DNA from: Brachyhypopomus gauderio
Lineage: Eukaryota > Chordata > Actinopteri > Gymnotiformes > Hypopomidae
Assembly: GCF_052324685.1 (NCBI RefSeq)
Contig: NC_135219.1
Coordinates: 26,155,032-26,219,031, forward strand
Length of the DNA stretch: 64,000 nucleotides
Direction: 5' to 3'
Part shown: positions 10,966-22,519 of the stretch, piece by piece
Layout: every line of letters begins with the position of its first letter
Position numbering within the stretch: position 1 is the first letter of the stretch
Notes under the pieces: model-generated
Seen by the model: the letters and a program-made list of their open reading frames with translations, nothing else
What the model was told of the DNA's origin: nothing
Databases searched by the model: none
Position numbers and translations under genes: made by a program

Positions 10966-13900
10966 TTAAGATGTACTTTTAAGACAGTGTTTGATAGTGC
11001 ATAACACTCCACTTCGAGGGCGAAGGGTTCCTGTGTCTTTTATGTCAAAGGACTGCCCAGGCACAAGACTGAAGTCAAATCTCTGAAGAAACTTGGCGAG
11101 CACGACTTTAGCCTCCATCTAAGTAGAAAGAGATTAGTGTGTTGGTGTTGATTTGTCAATGCACATCTTGGCCTGATTGCTTTTATTATATAATAATATG
11201 AAAAGAATATGAATGCATATGATGTGAGATCTCACTTGTGAGAAAGTCTGCCCAAGACATGAGCGTGGCCCGAGAGCAAATGGATAGTAGCAGAAATACG
11301 GCCTTTTGCAATGAGAATACAAGTTCATATTATCATATTCAATAGGCCTAAGGCAAATCATTATTTGGACAATAATAAGAATAATAATAGGAAAACATAC
11401 TTGCTGGCATTTGGATTAAATCTTTCTGGATCAAACGTCAAAGGATCTTTAAAGAATTTTTCCATCCTTGATGTGATGTAAGAACTGAACTAAAGAGGGA
11501 GAGTAAATAGGACCTCTTACCTACACACTAATTGCCCAGAAGAAACACTCATTAGAAATACTTTGCAGTTGTAGAGTGTGAGACTATAGCTCATCTGTTG
11601 CCATGCAAGGTCATGCTCCGCCTCTTCTCTAGTCATCAATAGGACCAGTGTTGGCTCATGTAAGAACTCCAGCAGCACTTCTGCAGGAGACTCGTACGTT
11701 TCTGTGCTTGTCGGAACTGCCGCCATGTCACAAATATGTTTCAACTAATGTGTGTAAGTGAGGAACTGAAACTATTGGTGACTATAGGTTAGAGCAGGGT
11801 AATCACCTCAGCATCGCAACACCAGCACTGCAACATCACCATGTATTGCACCACAGTGAAAGTTTTAGATCACTTACTGATAAATTACAAAATTTTAAAA
11901 CATAAAAAGGCAATCAATAAAAACAAGATAGTTCCAAACAAAAAATCTAATATATGCTAAATATTACTAATACTAATATCTGTCACCAAAACACACTCAC
12001 AAGAACAGAACATCCTGCTGGGATTTTAAATCCACTGATGACCATATCCTCATGAAGCCAACGAGATGTTCCAGGTGCAGTTGGGTAAACACGGAGGGTT
12101 TCCTTCAGAACCTAAGCCACAGACACAAAGAACATGTTCTGATTCCCACAAATAATTTTGTCGCCAGAATATGGTCTCTCAAACGCAGATTAGAAAACTA
12201 CTCATTGACTAACCTGAGTCAAGTAGGTGAGTTTACCAAGATCCTCATACTGTATATCATGTCTTGTACCGAGAACCTCGTCCACCTCCTCCTTAGCCCT
12301 AAGGATTTAGAGCAAGGATGCTATATAGCTAGCCTTCCAACAGCTGTAAACCTATATATGATGTTATTATTTAATAATCTAGTTTGGATTGCTTTGGATA
12401 ACCATTCTTATTTTACCTTTTCAGTATCTCTGGATGCCTGCCTAACTCCATAACGGCAAAGGAGAGTTGATTGGCTGTTGTTTCTTGACCTAAACAACAT
12501 AATCCCAAATGGTTTAATTAGCATAAGCAGACAAAAACAATATCATACTATGTCAAATAGTAAGTAATCACACTTAGCCCTGACCCCACCTGTCTGTCAT
12601 GTCTTTGTCTGTCAACACAGAGACACATTTCCCCCTTGGTGGCTCACACTACGCCTCCTCCCCTTATCACACTACGCCTCCTCCCCTTATCACACTACGC
12701 CTCCTCCCCTTATCATTTGTTATGGGAAGCTTGTGTGGCAACCTGTTTCGCATTTGTTATTGTTCTGTGTCTGAGTGCCTACCCGATACGAACTCTTGGA
12801 CTGTTTAAAGGACTCTGATAAGAGCGAGATTTATTACGGGCAAATCCATGACCAGTGTTTCGTCTGCCTCAATACTGCTCAATAACTAAAGCGTCACAGC
12901 AGTTGCTATACCATGTCAATTTACCTGTATTTAAAACATTACAGTAAACATAATACAATAAATATTAGATACACATTTACAAAATAAAAGACAGTAAACT
13001 ATGAATATGATCAGTGGAACAGTTAAAGTAAAGTTAGTAAGAAGTGGTGTAGTAGGACCTCACCTTTGACACCACTGTAGTGGTACTGGAGTATTACTAG
13101 GCTACATAACATGATTCAACATTAACTAATGAATTGAGTTAGAAAATAACTTACCGGCAATAAAGAAAGTTACAAAATTGTCAAGCATCAGTTCATGGTC
13201 TTCCTCACCATCAACTTTAAGCTCCTCTGCAGGGTAATACATAAATCAGTGCTGCAAGGTGTTGCCAGCAAAGTCCTGAATTAATTATATTTATATCAAA
13301 TTTGGAGAGCTCTCCAAGATTGAAAAAAAATTATTATTGACTACAAATACTATGCAAAAGGCTTGATTCACTGGGATTTGTTTACCAGCTGTTTTTAGTA
13401 TCTGGGTTAGAATGTCTTTTGGGACATCCTCGCCATTTTCCACAGCTTTTCTCCTTTGGTTAATCCACTTGGCTCCAGTTGTGCGCAGTAGTTTGACAGC
13501 ATCTTGTATCTCCTGCACTTTCTTTTTGTTCCAGGGGGAAAGCTGCAGACAAAGATGAAATGTATTACTTTATCATCATCTTAATAAATTTTGGAATGAC
13601 AGGATCTTGTGTCAGGTTTTGAAAAATAAAGGTTGTTCTCACTCTGAAGAAAGGATCTCTAAAGTAGTGCAACATGCCCTGCAAACAGAGCTCTATGGCG
13701 TTTGGGAACGGGGAGTCGGGATTTTTCAGTAAGTCTAAATCAACCCCAAAGGCCACCTGTGAATTAAAAGCAGATAAAAAATTATTTAGTTATTAAGGAA
13801 CAGTAGAGAACAACTCCTTGTATGTTGATATATGTCACTGGGGGTAATTTGGTAACTTCGTAATTTGGGTAACCTGCTGACTTAAAAAAAACAAACAAAA

Positions 13901-15158
13901 TAATAGATCTGATCCCCCTGTGCTGGAGTATTTATCGATCATCATAAAATCAAAATCATATCCAAAAACATATACAGAAAGAAAAAAACAATACATTTCC
14001 TTCTATGTTACTGCTTTGCCAGGAATAACTTAAATAATTGGCAATATTGGGTGTTGGGAGAGAGTGCAAATAACTTCAAAACCTTGCAAATAACATCCAA
14101 CGTGACGCAGTTGACCAGCCGGTGCATCTTGGCAATTGTACCCTCTTCAGCTATCTCCTCCAGATGCTGCATTAGACACTCAGCCCTCTCATTGAAGGTG
14201 TCCATTAAACCTCGAAGATAACTGTAAAGTTTGACAAGATCAGCTATGGTGCATCTGCCTTGCACACTCAGGCCATGATAAACAGAGGAGTGAAAAGCAG
14301 GACCCACGAGCTGCTGAAGGCAGGGTCCATGATCCTGCGCTGCTTATACCACACGTCATGGTCCATTGCGGTCACTAGTCCATTTCCTAAGAACCTGCAA
14401 CAAGACTGTTCTGAATTTAGCTTTCTCCAGGACTGATACTCTGACCCAGCTGCTATTCACACCGCACTCACCCAGCTCACGTAAACCGAGTTTGGAGAAA
14501 ATGTGTTATATAATTTGAACTAGCAATCAAACATTAATGGCATAAGAAACTTATCACATTTGGATTTGGTTATGGAAAGACTAAAAAGCCTACATATGTA
14601 TTAACATCAAAGCAACAGATGAGCAATGTTTACATACAATAAATTCAATAGATAGACAGTCTGCATTAATAAATACACATTTAAGCCAATCCATATTATA
14701 TGAAGCATCCCACCTTAATCCAAACAAGTTGAATACAATAAATTCAATAGATAGACAGTCTGCATTAATAAATACACATTTAAGCCAATCCATATTATAT
14801 GAAGCATCCCACCTTAATCCAAACAAGTTGAATATGCGTTTGTAGACAAGGGGGTCTTTGGTATACTTGGGAGACATTAAAATCTCCTAAAGAGACAAAA
14901 CAGAGAATGTGTGATGTTGGGTTTACACTGTGATGTTTGTTAAGTCAGGGTAAAATGTGTAGTAATGTTCACCTTTGTAGTTTCAGGGCAGGTAACCACT
15001 ATTGTCACATAATGAAAGCCATAAAGTCTGTACACTGGGCCATATTTTTCTGTCCTGTAAAATAAGAAAAATAAGTACAAATTACAAGGTGCTTTTACAG
15101 ATAAATTAACAGAAATGAATAAAACTGCAACTTTTAGGTCCAAACACTCTTTTTCTCC

Positions 15159-15194
<36 letters not shown>

Positions 15195-15625
15195 TATGAA
15201 GTGAAAGTGCCTTCGTAAACAATGAGTTTACCATTCGAGGAATCTGTCATGTATAACAAAATCCGACGTTGTTGCTTTCCGCAATGTTGGTATATGGCCA
15301 AGGAGAAAACTGAAAAATGTGATTTAATAGCCTGTTAACATTGCACGTAAAAGGCTGATACTGCATTATACTGATCCTGACAAATGGACAAAGCGTATGA
15401 GCTAATTAACAACATAGACATTTTAAGATCCCGTCGTGATCTATAGCCTAAGTAACAGATGAAAAAGAATTCTTACTTGTCCCTTGGCGGTCCAGGTATG
15501 TGGTCATATTTCGCATGAATATGTCTCACATAAAGACAATATGCAATAAATGCAATAAAAACTGTGCAAATCGCGTAAAAAGTTAGATCAGTCGACCATT
15601 CCGCAACTGCCTGATAGATCGCCAT
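10966..15625 (-). CDS. cyp46a1: Cytochrome P450 family 46 subfamily A (cholesterol 24-hydroxylase type)
   Basis: Haem mono-oxygenase of the endoplasmic reticulum; the mammalian homologue makes 24S-hydroxycholesterol in neurons. Fifteen exons join in frame: 15625-15477, 15309-15232, 15054-14973, 14886-14813, 14394-14308, 14221-14083, 13756-13643, 13542-13386, 13226-13155, 12489-12417, 12298-12214, 12111-12001, 11489-11401, 11302-11236, 11118-10966 (509 aa; human 500). Seen: N-terminal membrane segment (residues 14-33), HIPGPPRD hinge (42-49), I-helix AGQETT (317-322), ExxR as ETLR (374-377), DPERF (427-431), and the haem loop FALGPRSCLG with Cys452. All catalytic signatures are intact, so it should be functional. 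Fish carry several CYP46A paralogues and I cannot say which this is. The symbol marks the family. Exon 4 has a duplicated donor region (see findings). Confidence 0.93.
11517..11744 (-). other. Open frame inside cyp46a intron 12, probably not coding
   Basis: A 75-codon frame lies between exons 12 and 13. It does not match P450 sequence, and the flanking exons join in phase without it. I treat it as chance or repeat-derived. Confidence 0.4.
12645..12714. repeat. Three-copy 23-bp tandem repeat
   Basis: The unit 'cacactacgcctcctcccctt(at)' occurs three times without change, in the intron between cyp46a exons 9 and 10. The following 12760-12895 looks like part of an LTR, but I could not define its ends. 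Confidence 0.85.
14635..14832. repeat. 99-bp exact tandem duplication over the cyp46a exon 4 donor
   Basis: The segment 14734-14832 is repeated at 14635-14733 with no visible difference. Each unit holds the last bases of exon 4 (TTTGGATTAAG) and the donor GTGGGA with about 80 bases of intron. The gene therefore has two identical donors 99 bases (33 codons) apart. Confidence 0.9.
15172..15192. repeat. (TG)n microsatellite
   Basis: Short pure TG run in the cyp46a intron between exons 2 and 3. Confidence 0.9.
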
Positions 15626-15778
15626 GATCGATGTGAATGACGCTCCAGAATAATTCTACACCGACCTACTTGCGTTATATATTTGATGTCGAAAGTGTCT
15701 GGACTTCCGCATAGGCCAGATAGGTTACTAACAGCAGGGGGCACTGTTTTACAAATCGTGTATCTTAAAGTTACAAAA

Positions 15779-15781
<3 letters not shown>

Positions 15782-15860
<79 letters not shown>
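15782..15860. repeat. (TA)n microsatellite, 79 bp
   Basis: Uninterrupted TA dinucleotide, about 155 bases upstream of the cyp46a start codon and touching the left side of a LINE fragment. Open frames reading Tyr-Ile repeats across it are artefacts. Confidence 0.95.
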
Positions 15861-15862
<2 letters not shown>

Positions 15863-15867
15863 ATGCT

Positions 15868-17456
15868 GCTTCAAAGCCAACGCCATCGTCCCAATACTCA
15901 AAAACTCCAACCCATCAAGACTCAACGACTCCCGCCCGGTAGCCCTCACCCCCATCATCACAAAGTGCTTTGAGCAGCTGGTCCTAGCACACCTCAAAGC
16001 CCGCCTCCCCACATCACTGGACCCCCACCAATTTGCTTACCACCAGAATAGGAGCACTGAGGACGCAGTCTCCATAGCACTGCCCCCTGTCCTCTCACAT
16101 CTGGACAATATAAACACCCCTGTACTCTCACATCTGGACAATATAAACACCCCTGTCTTCTCACATCTAGACAACATAAACACCTGTCAGGATGCTGTTC
16201 ATAGACTTCAGTTCAGCATTCAACACAGTCGTCCCCTCAAACTAATCCCAAAACGTACAGACCTAGGCATCAGTTCCCTCATGTGCAACTGGTTACTTCC
16301 TGACCAACCAACCCCAACATGTCAGGTTGGATAAACACTGCTCATCTACCATCCTTATAAACACTGTGTGGCGAGTCCCTTCCTCTACTCCCACTTCACC
16401 CATGACTGCAAACCTGTTGATGCTTCTAATACCATCATCACGTTTGCAGATGACACCACAGTGATTGGCCTCATCAAAAACAACGCCTACAGGGAGGAGG
16501 TGGATCATCTGGTTGAGTGGTGTGACACTTCTGCTCAACACTGAGAAAACCAAAGAGCTCATCATGGACTTCAGAAGAAACACTGACCCACATCCACCCA
16601 TCCACATCAAAGGGACGGTGGTGGAGCGTGTTAACACCTTCAAGTTCCTAGGTGTCCACATCTCTGAGGACCTCACCTGGATGACTGCCTGCTCCAAGCT
16701 GGTAAAGAAGGCTCACCAGTGCCTCTTCTTTCTGAGGACTTGAAGGAAGAACCACCAGACATCCTGGTGAACTTTTATCGCTGCACCATTGAGAGCATCT
16801 TGACGAACTGCATCACAGTATGGTACGGGTGCTGCTCTGCCTCAGACCGGAAGGCACTGCAGATGGTGGTGAAAGCTGCCCAACGCATCACCAGAGCAGC
16901 ACTTCCTCCCATAGAGGACATTTATGGGAAGCGGCGTCTGAAAAGGGCTGGGAAAATCACCAAGGATCCCAGTCAACCAGCATACAGACTCTTCACCCTC
17001 CTGCCCTCTGGGAGGCGCTAAAGAGCCTCCAGACTAAGAGCACCAGGAACCGGAGCAGCTTCATTCCCACAGCTGTCAGACTCCTGAACTCTGCCTCCTG
17101 ATATCAGAACAATAACCATGGACTGTGTCCTAATACACACCCATAACACACGGACTTAAACACAACTCACAGACTCTTTCATCTGTTGTATATACTGCCT
17201 GCTATTGTATATACTGTGTAAATATGTTCATAAGTACATACTTATATTATTTATTATACTTTTTATACCTTTCATATTTATAACCTGTCCATAGCCTGTA
17301 CATTCACAACCTGTACATACTTATACTTCAGAGAATACTCAAGCTGTACATTTGTAATATACATATTTTTGCTAGCCCTTCTGGATGGATGCAAACTGCA
17401 TTTTGTTGCTCAGTACTTGCAACATGTGCAATGACAATAAAGTTGAATTCTATTCT
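15868..17456 (+). mobile_element. CR1/Rex1-like LINE, 3' part
   Basis: Broken frames give RT pieces: 'PIITKCFEQLVL' and 'LPTSLDPHQFAYHQNRSTED' at 15950-16065, the catalytic box 'ITFADDTTVIG' at about 16438-16470, then 'NTEKTKELIMDFRR', 'FKFLGVHISEDLTW' and the C-terminal 'DPSQPAYRLFTLLPSGRR'. The tail 'caatgacaataaagttgaattctattct' at about 17427-17456 is the usual 3' end of fish Rex1/CR1 LINEs. Several frameshifts make it inactive. A direct repeat of about 30 bp near 16090-16175 (ctctcacatctggacaatataaacacccct) is a local slip duplication. Confidence 0.75.
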
Positions 17457-18670
17457 ACAAACCAGATTCCAAAAAAGTAAACAAATAGTGAATAAAAACT
17501 GAATGGAATGATGTGGAGATGGCAAATGTCAATATTTTATTAGTAATAGAACATAGATGACAGATCAAAAGTTTAATCTGAGGAAATGTAACATTTTAAA
17601 GGAAAAATATGTTGATTCAAAATTTCAACAAATCCCAAAAAAGTTGGGACTGGAAAAAGGAAATTGAGCATATAACAAACAGCTGGAAGACCAATTAACA
17701 CTAATAAATATTTTTTTTTAAAAAAGAGCTTCTCAGCGTGTCAGTGTCTCTCTGAAGCCAAGATGGTAAGAGGATCACCAATTCCACCATTGTGCAGAAA
17801 GATCATCAACCGTGCAAAACATCATCAAAAGATTCAGAGAATCTGGAACAATCGCTGTGTGTAAGAGTCAAGGCCATAAAACTCTACTGGATGGTAGTAA
17901 TCTCCAGGCCCTTAAACATCACTGCACCTCAAACAGGAATGCCACTGTCAAGAAACAGACATATAACAGAATGGGCTCAGGAATACTTCCAGAAAGCATC
18001 GTCAGTGAACACAACCCACCGTGCCATCCGCTGTTGTCAGCTGAAACTCTACAGTGCAAAGAGGAAGCCATTTCTAAGCTTGCTCCACAAGCTCAGACAT
18101 TTGCACTGGGCCAGGCGTCTTTTAAAATGGAGAAAATGGAAAAATGGAAGACTGTTCTGTGGTCAGATGAGTCACGATTTGAAGTTCTTTATGGAACACT
18201 GGTACGCCATGTCATCCGGAACAGAGAAGACAAGGATAACCCAAGTTGTTACCAATGCTCCGTTCAGAAACCTGCATCACTGATGGTATGAGGTTGCTTG
18301 TGGCATGGGCAGCTTGCATGTCTGGAAAGGCATCATTAATACATAGAACTATGTTCAGGTTCTAGAACAACTATGTTCAGGTTCTAGAACAACATCTGCT
18401 CCCATCTAGACGTCGTCTCTTTCAGGGAAGACCCTGTATTATTCAACAAGATAATGCCAGACCACATTCTGCAGCAATCACATCATGGCTACGTAGGAGA
18501 AGGATCCGGGTACTGAAATGGCCAGCCTGCAGTCCAGATCTTTCACCTATAGAGAATGATTTGGTGCATCATAAAGAGGAAGGTGTGATAAAGAAGGCCC
18601 AAGATGATTGAAAAGTTAGAGGCCTGTATTAGACATGGATGGGAGAGCATTCCTATTTCTAAACTTTTTT
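17457..18670 (+). mobile_element. Tc1-like transposon relic, second family
   Basis: The left end reads 'caaaccagattccaaaaaagt' with 'cccaaaaaagttgggac' further in. The transposase is in pieces: HTH part 'NIIKRFRESGTIAVCKSQ' (about 17812), 'WKTVLWSDESRFEVLYG' (first Asp, about 18145), 'IQQDNARPHSAAIT' (second Asp, about 18440) and 'LKWPACSPDLSPIEN' (Glu, about 18515). Frameshifts separate these parts. The right end seems lost at about 18665, where unrelated CA-rich DNA begins. Confidence 0.75.
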
Positions 18671-18679
18671 TTTTTGTTT

Positions 18680-18935
18680 GCAGCCGGGAGAGGACCGGGC
18701 ACGGCACACACCAGACCCAGAGCCAGCTGTCCTCACACATACCCTCAAACTCATATACATTCACCCCCCATACACCCCTACATACACCTACACACCTCCC
18801 TATCCACATACATACATACACACACACACACACGTACATCCACCCCAACATACATTCCCACACACATTCACCCATACCCATATACACTCTTATGGACATA
18901 TATACACCCCCCCAATGTACTTACACATTCACCCC

Positions 18936-18980
<45 letters not shown>

Positions 18981-19740
18981 CCCCCCAACACGTACTCATT
19001 CATCCACCTATACAAAAAGAGACAAGGACAAAGACATTCATCCAAACTAACACACTCTCTGCGGTGGGGGCAAATGGCTGGACCAGCAAGGATCGGCAGC
19101 AGCCCCAGGACAGCACCAGCCCAGTCCCGCACTAGCGACACCCCCCCCCGGCAGGGAGCAGGAAACAGGTGAAGTAAGGCCTTCCCACCCCTCCACCCCC
19201 AGTGCTGTGTTGTGTGTAGGTGTATATGCATGTATGGTAATGTGTGATACTATGGTGTAGTTAAAATTGAGGGGACAGTTGCTGGGACAAACGTGGACAA
19301 GGGCCTGGGCCACTGGTCAGTGTTTGTCCACACCGTCCCCTCAAAGTCTCTAAAATACAGTAAAAACTGAGGGACAGACAGTGGTGAGGAGACGGGTGAA
19401 CCATGGCAGCAGGCCCACCTCGTCAACCTCTGGGTAACATGCCTGCCCCAAGAATCCTAAATGTATGAGTACTGTGTGTGTGTGTTTGTATGTGTGGGGG
19501 GTGAGTGGGTGGGTGGGAATACATGGGTCCAGAGGAAAGGGTCCTCTGGAAGAGGAGAGCCAGCTATCTAGCTGGCTCATTGGGCACCGAGCTTCGCTGC
19601 CCCCCCCCCCCCCGCTCGAGGCAGGGAGTGGTCGACCCGGGGGACACCCTACTCCGCCACCGCATCCAAGCCCAGACCCCCACCACAGAGAGCGGCCGGT
19701 CTGGACATCCACATTTACCTAAACACATATTCACCCACAC
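18680..19740. repeat. CA/C-rich low-complexity region
   Basis: 18750-18980 is built of cacaca, catacaca and cacccc runs with a pure CA tract near 18943-18977 and C runs (for example 18978-18987, 19141-19149, 19601-19613). 19255-19370 contains 'ggggacagttgctgggacaaacgtggac' and, further on, an approximate inverted match 'gtttgtccacaccgtcccctc'. It may be the untranslated part of an old retroelement; no protein domain was found. Confidence 0.5.
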
Positions 19741-19749
19741 ATCCCATAT

Positions 19750-19812
19750 ATCAAATATATTTGTATAGCACTTTTCACAACACATGTTGTCACAAAGCGC
19801 TTTACAGGATTA
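19750..19812. repeat. Interspersed tail repeat, copy 1
   Basis: The sequence 'caaatatatttgtatagcacttttcacaacacatgttgtcacaaagcgctttacaggat' recurs at 36068-36144 (inverted), 54575-54773 and 56386-56607 (inverted). The form is that of a retroelement 3' tail. Confidence 0.7.
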
Positions 19813-20846
19813 TACACCCACACACATACACCAATACACCTTCATCCCATATGCACAACCATACCAATCGCACAATAATCAAACATCAACACGGTGAAGA
19901 TATGCTGGTCTGAGTCTGGAACCCAGCTCCCCTGGCCCACCCCAGATACCCCCCCCCCCAACAGCCACCGCCTCACTCCCACCACCCAGGCACCTCAGAG
20001 TCCCACGGCCCAGACCCGACACAAATGTAAGCCATTTCTACTGTATGTAGTATGCTGCAAAAATGTAATGTTCACCTATGTAAGTACAATGAGAAACATG
20101 ACGAGGAAAATCAGTTCCCATACAAAAAGGTAACAAATGTATTTATTGTAAAATGCAAAGAAACAGATCACTGTTCAAACCTCTGATCTCGGTCAGGCCA
20201 GAGGACCTCATCTACATCAGCTGCAATATTCTCCCTCGCCAAACAGCGGGGGAATAAACGCCTTGCATGGCGAACCCATCCTTGGCAGTCATCTGCGTGG
20301 ATGTCATCACATGCCTCCTCCATTGCCTGAAGTAGCGCCACACGGTCGTGGGGTCTACGTTCGTACACTTTCCACCTCCATGCAGAGAAGAACTCCTCTA
20401 TTGGATTCAGAAATGGGGAATATGGTGGAAGGTGCAGCACAACAAATTGTGGATTGTTAGTGAACCAGTCATTGACCAGAGCTGCCCGGTGGAAACTTAT
20501 ATTATCCCAGATGAGAACATAGGAGGGCTGCTCTGGTTCTTCCTGTGGGAGGTTGAGGAGGTTTTTGAGTTCATCGAGAAATGATACCAAACGAGGAGTA
20601 TTATAGGGCCCAAGTTGTGCGTGGTGATGCATGACCCCATGGTGACCAATGGCAGCACACATGGTGATGTTTCCACCACGCTGCCCAGGGACATTGACAA
20701 TGGCACGGTTGCCAATGATGTTCCTCCCCCGCCGCCTGATCTTATGCAGGTTGAACCCTGCCTCATTAATGTAGATATATTCATAGGGAACAGCACTGGC
20801 ACCCAGTTCAAGCACTCTCTGGAAAAAAGGAAAATGACCATTAGAC

Positions 20847-20925
20847 CATGGGTCCCCAACCACCGGGCCGCGAACATTTCAGACACGTAACCGGTCCATG
20901 GCGCAAAAAAGGTTGGGGACCGCTG
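20847..20925. mobile_element. Miniature hAT element (79 bp) inside a transposase intron
   Basis: Ends CATGGGTCCCCAACC and GGTTGGGGACCGCTG are inverted over about 15 bp. CATTAGAC is present on both sides (20839-20846, 20926-20933), an 8-bp target duplication as expected for hAT. It lies in intron 2 of the IS630-like transposase pseudogene, only about 20 bases upstream of the acceptor. Confidence 0.9.
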
Positions 20926-21300
20926 CATTAGACAAAAGGCCAACCTAGCGACACTGAGGTAAACAGTGACCTGTCCAAAAAGGGTACCGAGAGGGTGCTG
21001 TACTCACATGCACATATTGGTATCGTTGCTCCTTTACATGGTCAAAGTTGCACTCAAATGGAACACGATATACTTGCTTCATACTCAGCTGATGACGTTT
21101 TAAATCACGTTCAATTGTGGACAGGCTGACCTGGTCAATGTTTGAGAAATGAACATCATCTTCCAGGCCTCTGTCCCTGATTTCCCTCAATGACATTGTT
21201 TTCCAAAACCAAGTTTACTATGGTGATCTCTTGTTCAAGTGTGAATTTCAGGCATCTGCCGCCTCTTGCTGGCCATCTTTCTATTCTGATAAAAGTATAT

Positions 21301-21302
<2 letters not shown>

Positions 21303-21352
<50 letters not shown>
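21303..21352. repeat. (CA)n microsatellite
   Basis: Pure CA tract in the first intron of the transposase pseudogene. Confidence 0.95.
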
Positions 21353-21354
<2 letters not shown>

Positions 21355-21699
21355 TAGATACACATTTCACTATATTGCTACATACTGTAAATGTAAAGAT
21401 AAACATTGAACTACAGTGCACATTTCTGTGAATACTACAGTAAAACCATAAAGTGGTTACTTACCTATTCTCTTCTCTAAAAGCCCAAATAACTGAGGCT
21501 ACTGTAAAGCGGCTCAAATTTGGCTGGACTCGACGCCCAGCTTCAGTCATGGTTAGGCCATGATTCAATACACGGTCCACTAAGGTATTTCATTTGAAAG
21601 ACTGCCTTGTCGTTGCCTTCCTCTTCGGCCTGCTAGGCCTGCTAGGCCTCCTCTTACTCTAACTCTTCCTCTGTGTTCCTGTTGCTCCATTATCTCACC

Positions 21700-22461
21700 T
21701 AACACCTGTATCAGTCACTTGAGGCGTCTTTTAAACTCTGACAAATGATTGAAACATTCTGCTAATTAAGTTTGCACAGGTGCAACTTGTGTGAGATTAT
21801 TTGGTAATTAGGGTTTTGTATTTGAAAGTCAGTGATTCTTAGGTGACCAAGGTGTACTAAATGATGCTATTTGTGTTTAGTGATTTGCAAAGCTGTGATT
21901 TAGATTGATATTCGAGTGAAAACATATAGAATTGTGTTTAGAGTTTAGCAGTTTGGGGTCACAATGTTGACACATGAGCTTCATGTTTTTGGATTTGTGT
22001 GCATAGTTCCACATTTTGTGTGTATACATTGTGGAAAAACTGTAAGACGTAATGGTTTTGACTGAGCCATCTAGAATGGCGAAAGCGCGTTTACGGATCT
22101 GGCTCCATCCATTGACAAGAGAGGTTAATAATGTTTTTCAGCGTGACATTATCGTGAGAGAAGTCGACAGGGAAGAGCGTTTCACGAAAGGCTTGCCGTG
22201 TGAAAGCTACTAAGCTGTTGCTATTATGTTGCTATTATTTTTTGTCGCTGCTGTAGCTTTTGTCACCGTTTTGCTACATTCACAAACATAGTATCTACTA
22301 CTAGTTACTCGCTCCTCCTGTAACGTCCGCTAGCGTCCCTGCGGGTCTAAAGTGAGAAGTAAACTAATCTGCACTCTGCATTCCAATGGCCACTTTTCAG
22401 TTTTGCTTTAATTTTGGTATTTTTACTATTATGGATCTTACTATATACTATTTGCTATATT
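21700..22461. other. No recognisable gene
   Basis: Probably includes the outer part of the transposon whose transposase ends at 21690, but I could not pair its terminal repeats. No coding signal. Confidence 0.35.
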
Positions 22462-22516
22462 GGGGCAGTCATGGCCTGGTGGTAGGGAACTGGTCTTTTG
22501 ACCGGAGGGTCGTGGA
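22462..22516 (+). mobile_element. tRNA-derived SINE, 5' fragment
   Basis: 'ggggcagtcatggcctggtgg-tagggaactggtctt' matches the head (box A side) of the full SINE at 41278-41476. The match is lost after about 55 bases, before box B. Confidence 0.7.
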
Positions 22517-22519
22517 ATC

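Larger units (their letters stand above)
20168..21690 (-). pseudogene. Intron-containing IS630/Tc1-superfamily (DDE_3) transposase pseudogene
   Basis: Three exons on the minus strand: 21690-21465, 21285-21008 and 20818-20168, with good GT-AG junctions. The product resembles the IS630-like DDE_3 transposases common in fish. HTH pieces include 'LNHGLTMTEAGRRVQPNLSR'. The core has 'GNITMCAAIGHHGVMHH', second Asp in 'IWDNISFHRA', and Glu in 'LPPYSPFLNPIEEFFSAW'. Breaks: a frameshift near 21588 in exon 1, one near 21195 in exon 2, and the first catalytic site reads INEAGFN where family members normally have DEAGFN, so Asp is replaced by Asn. It should be inactive. The last 217 codons are open and well kept, so the decay is recent. 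A hAT MITE sits in its second intron, and a CA tract in its first. Confidence 0.8.

Noticed and set aside
14590..14877. An extra P450 exon of 95 codons as one open frame
   Set aside because: The open frame runs through the duplicated donor region; phase and family alignment end exon 4 at the first donor (14813).
15583..16012. Open frames with long Tyr-Ile repeats on both strands
   Set aside because: They are translations of the TA microsatellite at 15782-15860, not proteins.
18543..19231. Several overlapping open frames of 90-166 codons rich in His, Thr, Pro or Val-Cys
   Set aside because: All come from CA/C-rich simple sequence; no domain, no codon pattern, both strands open together.
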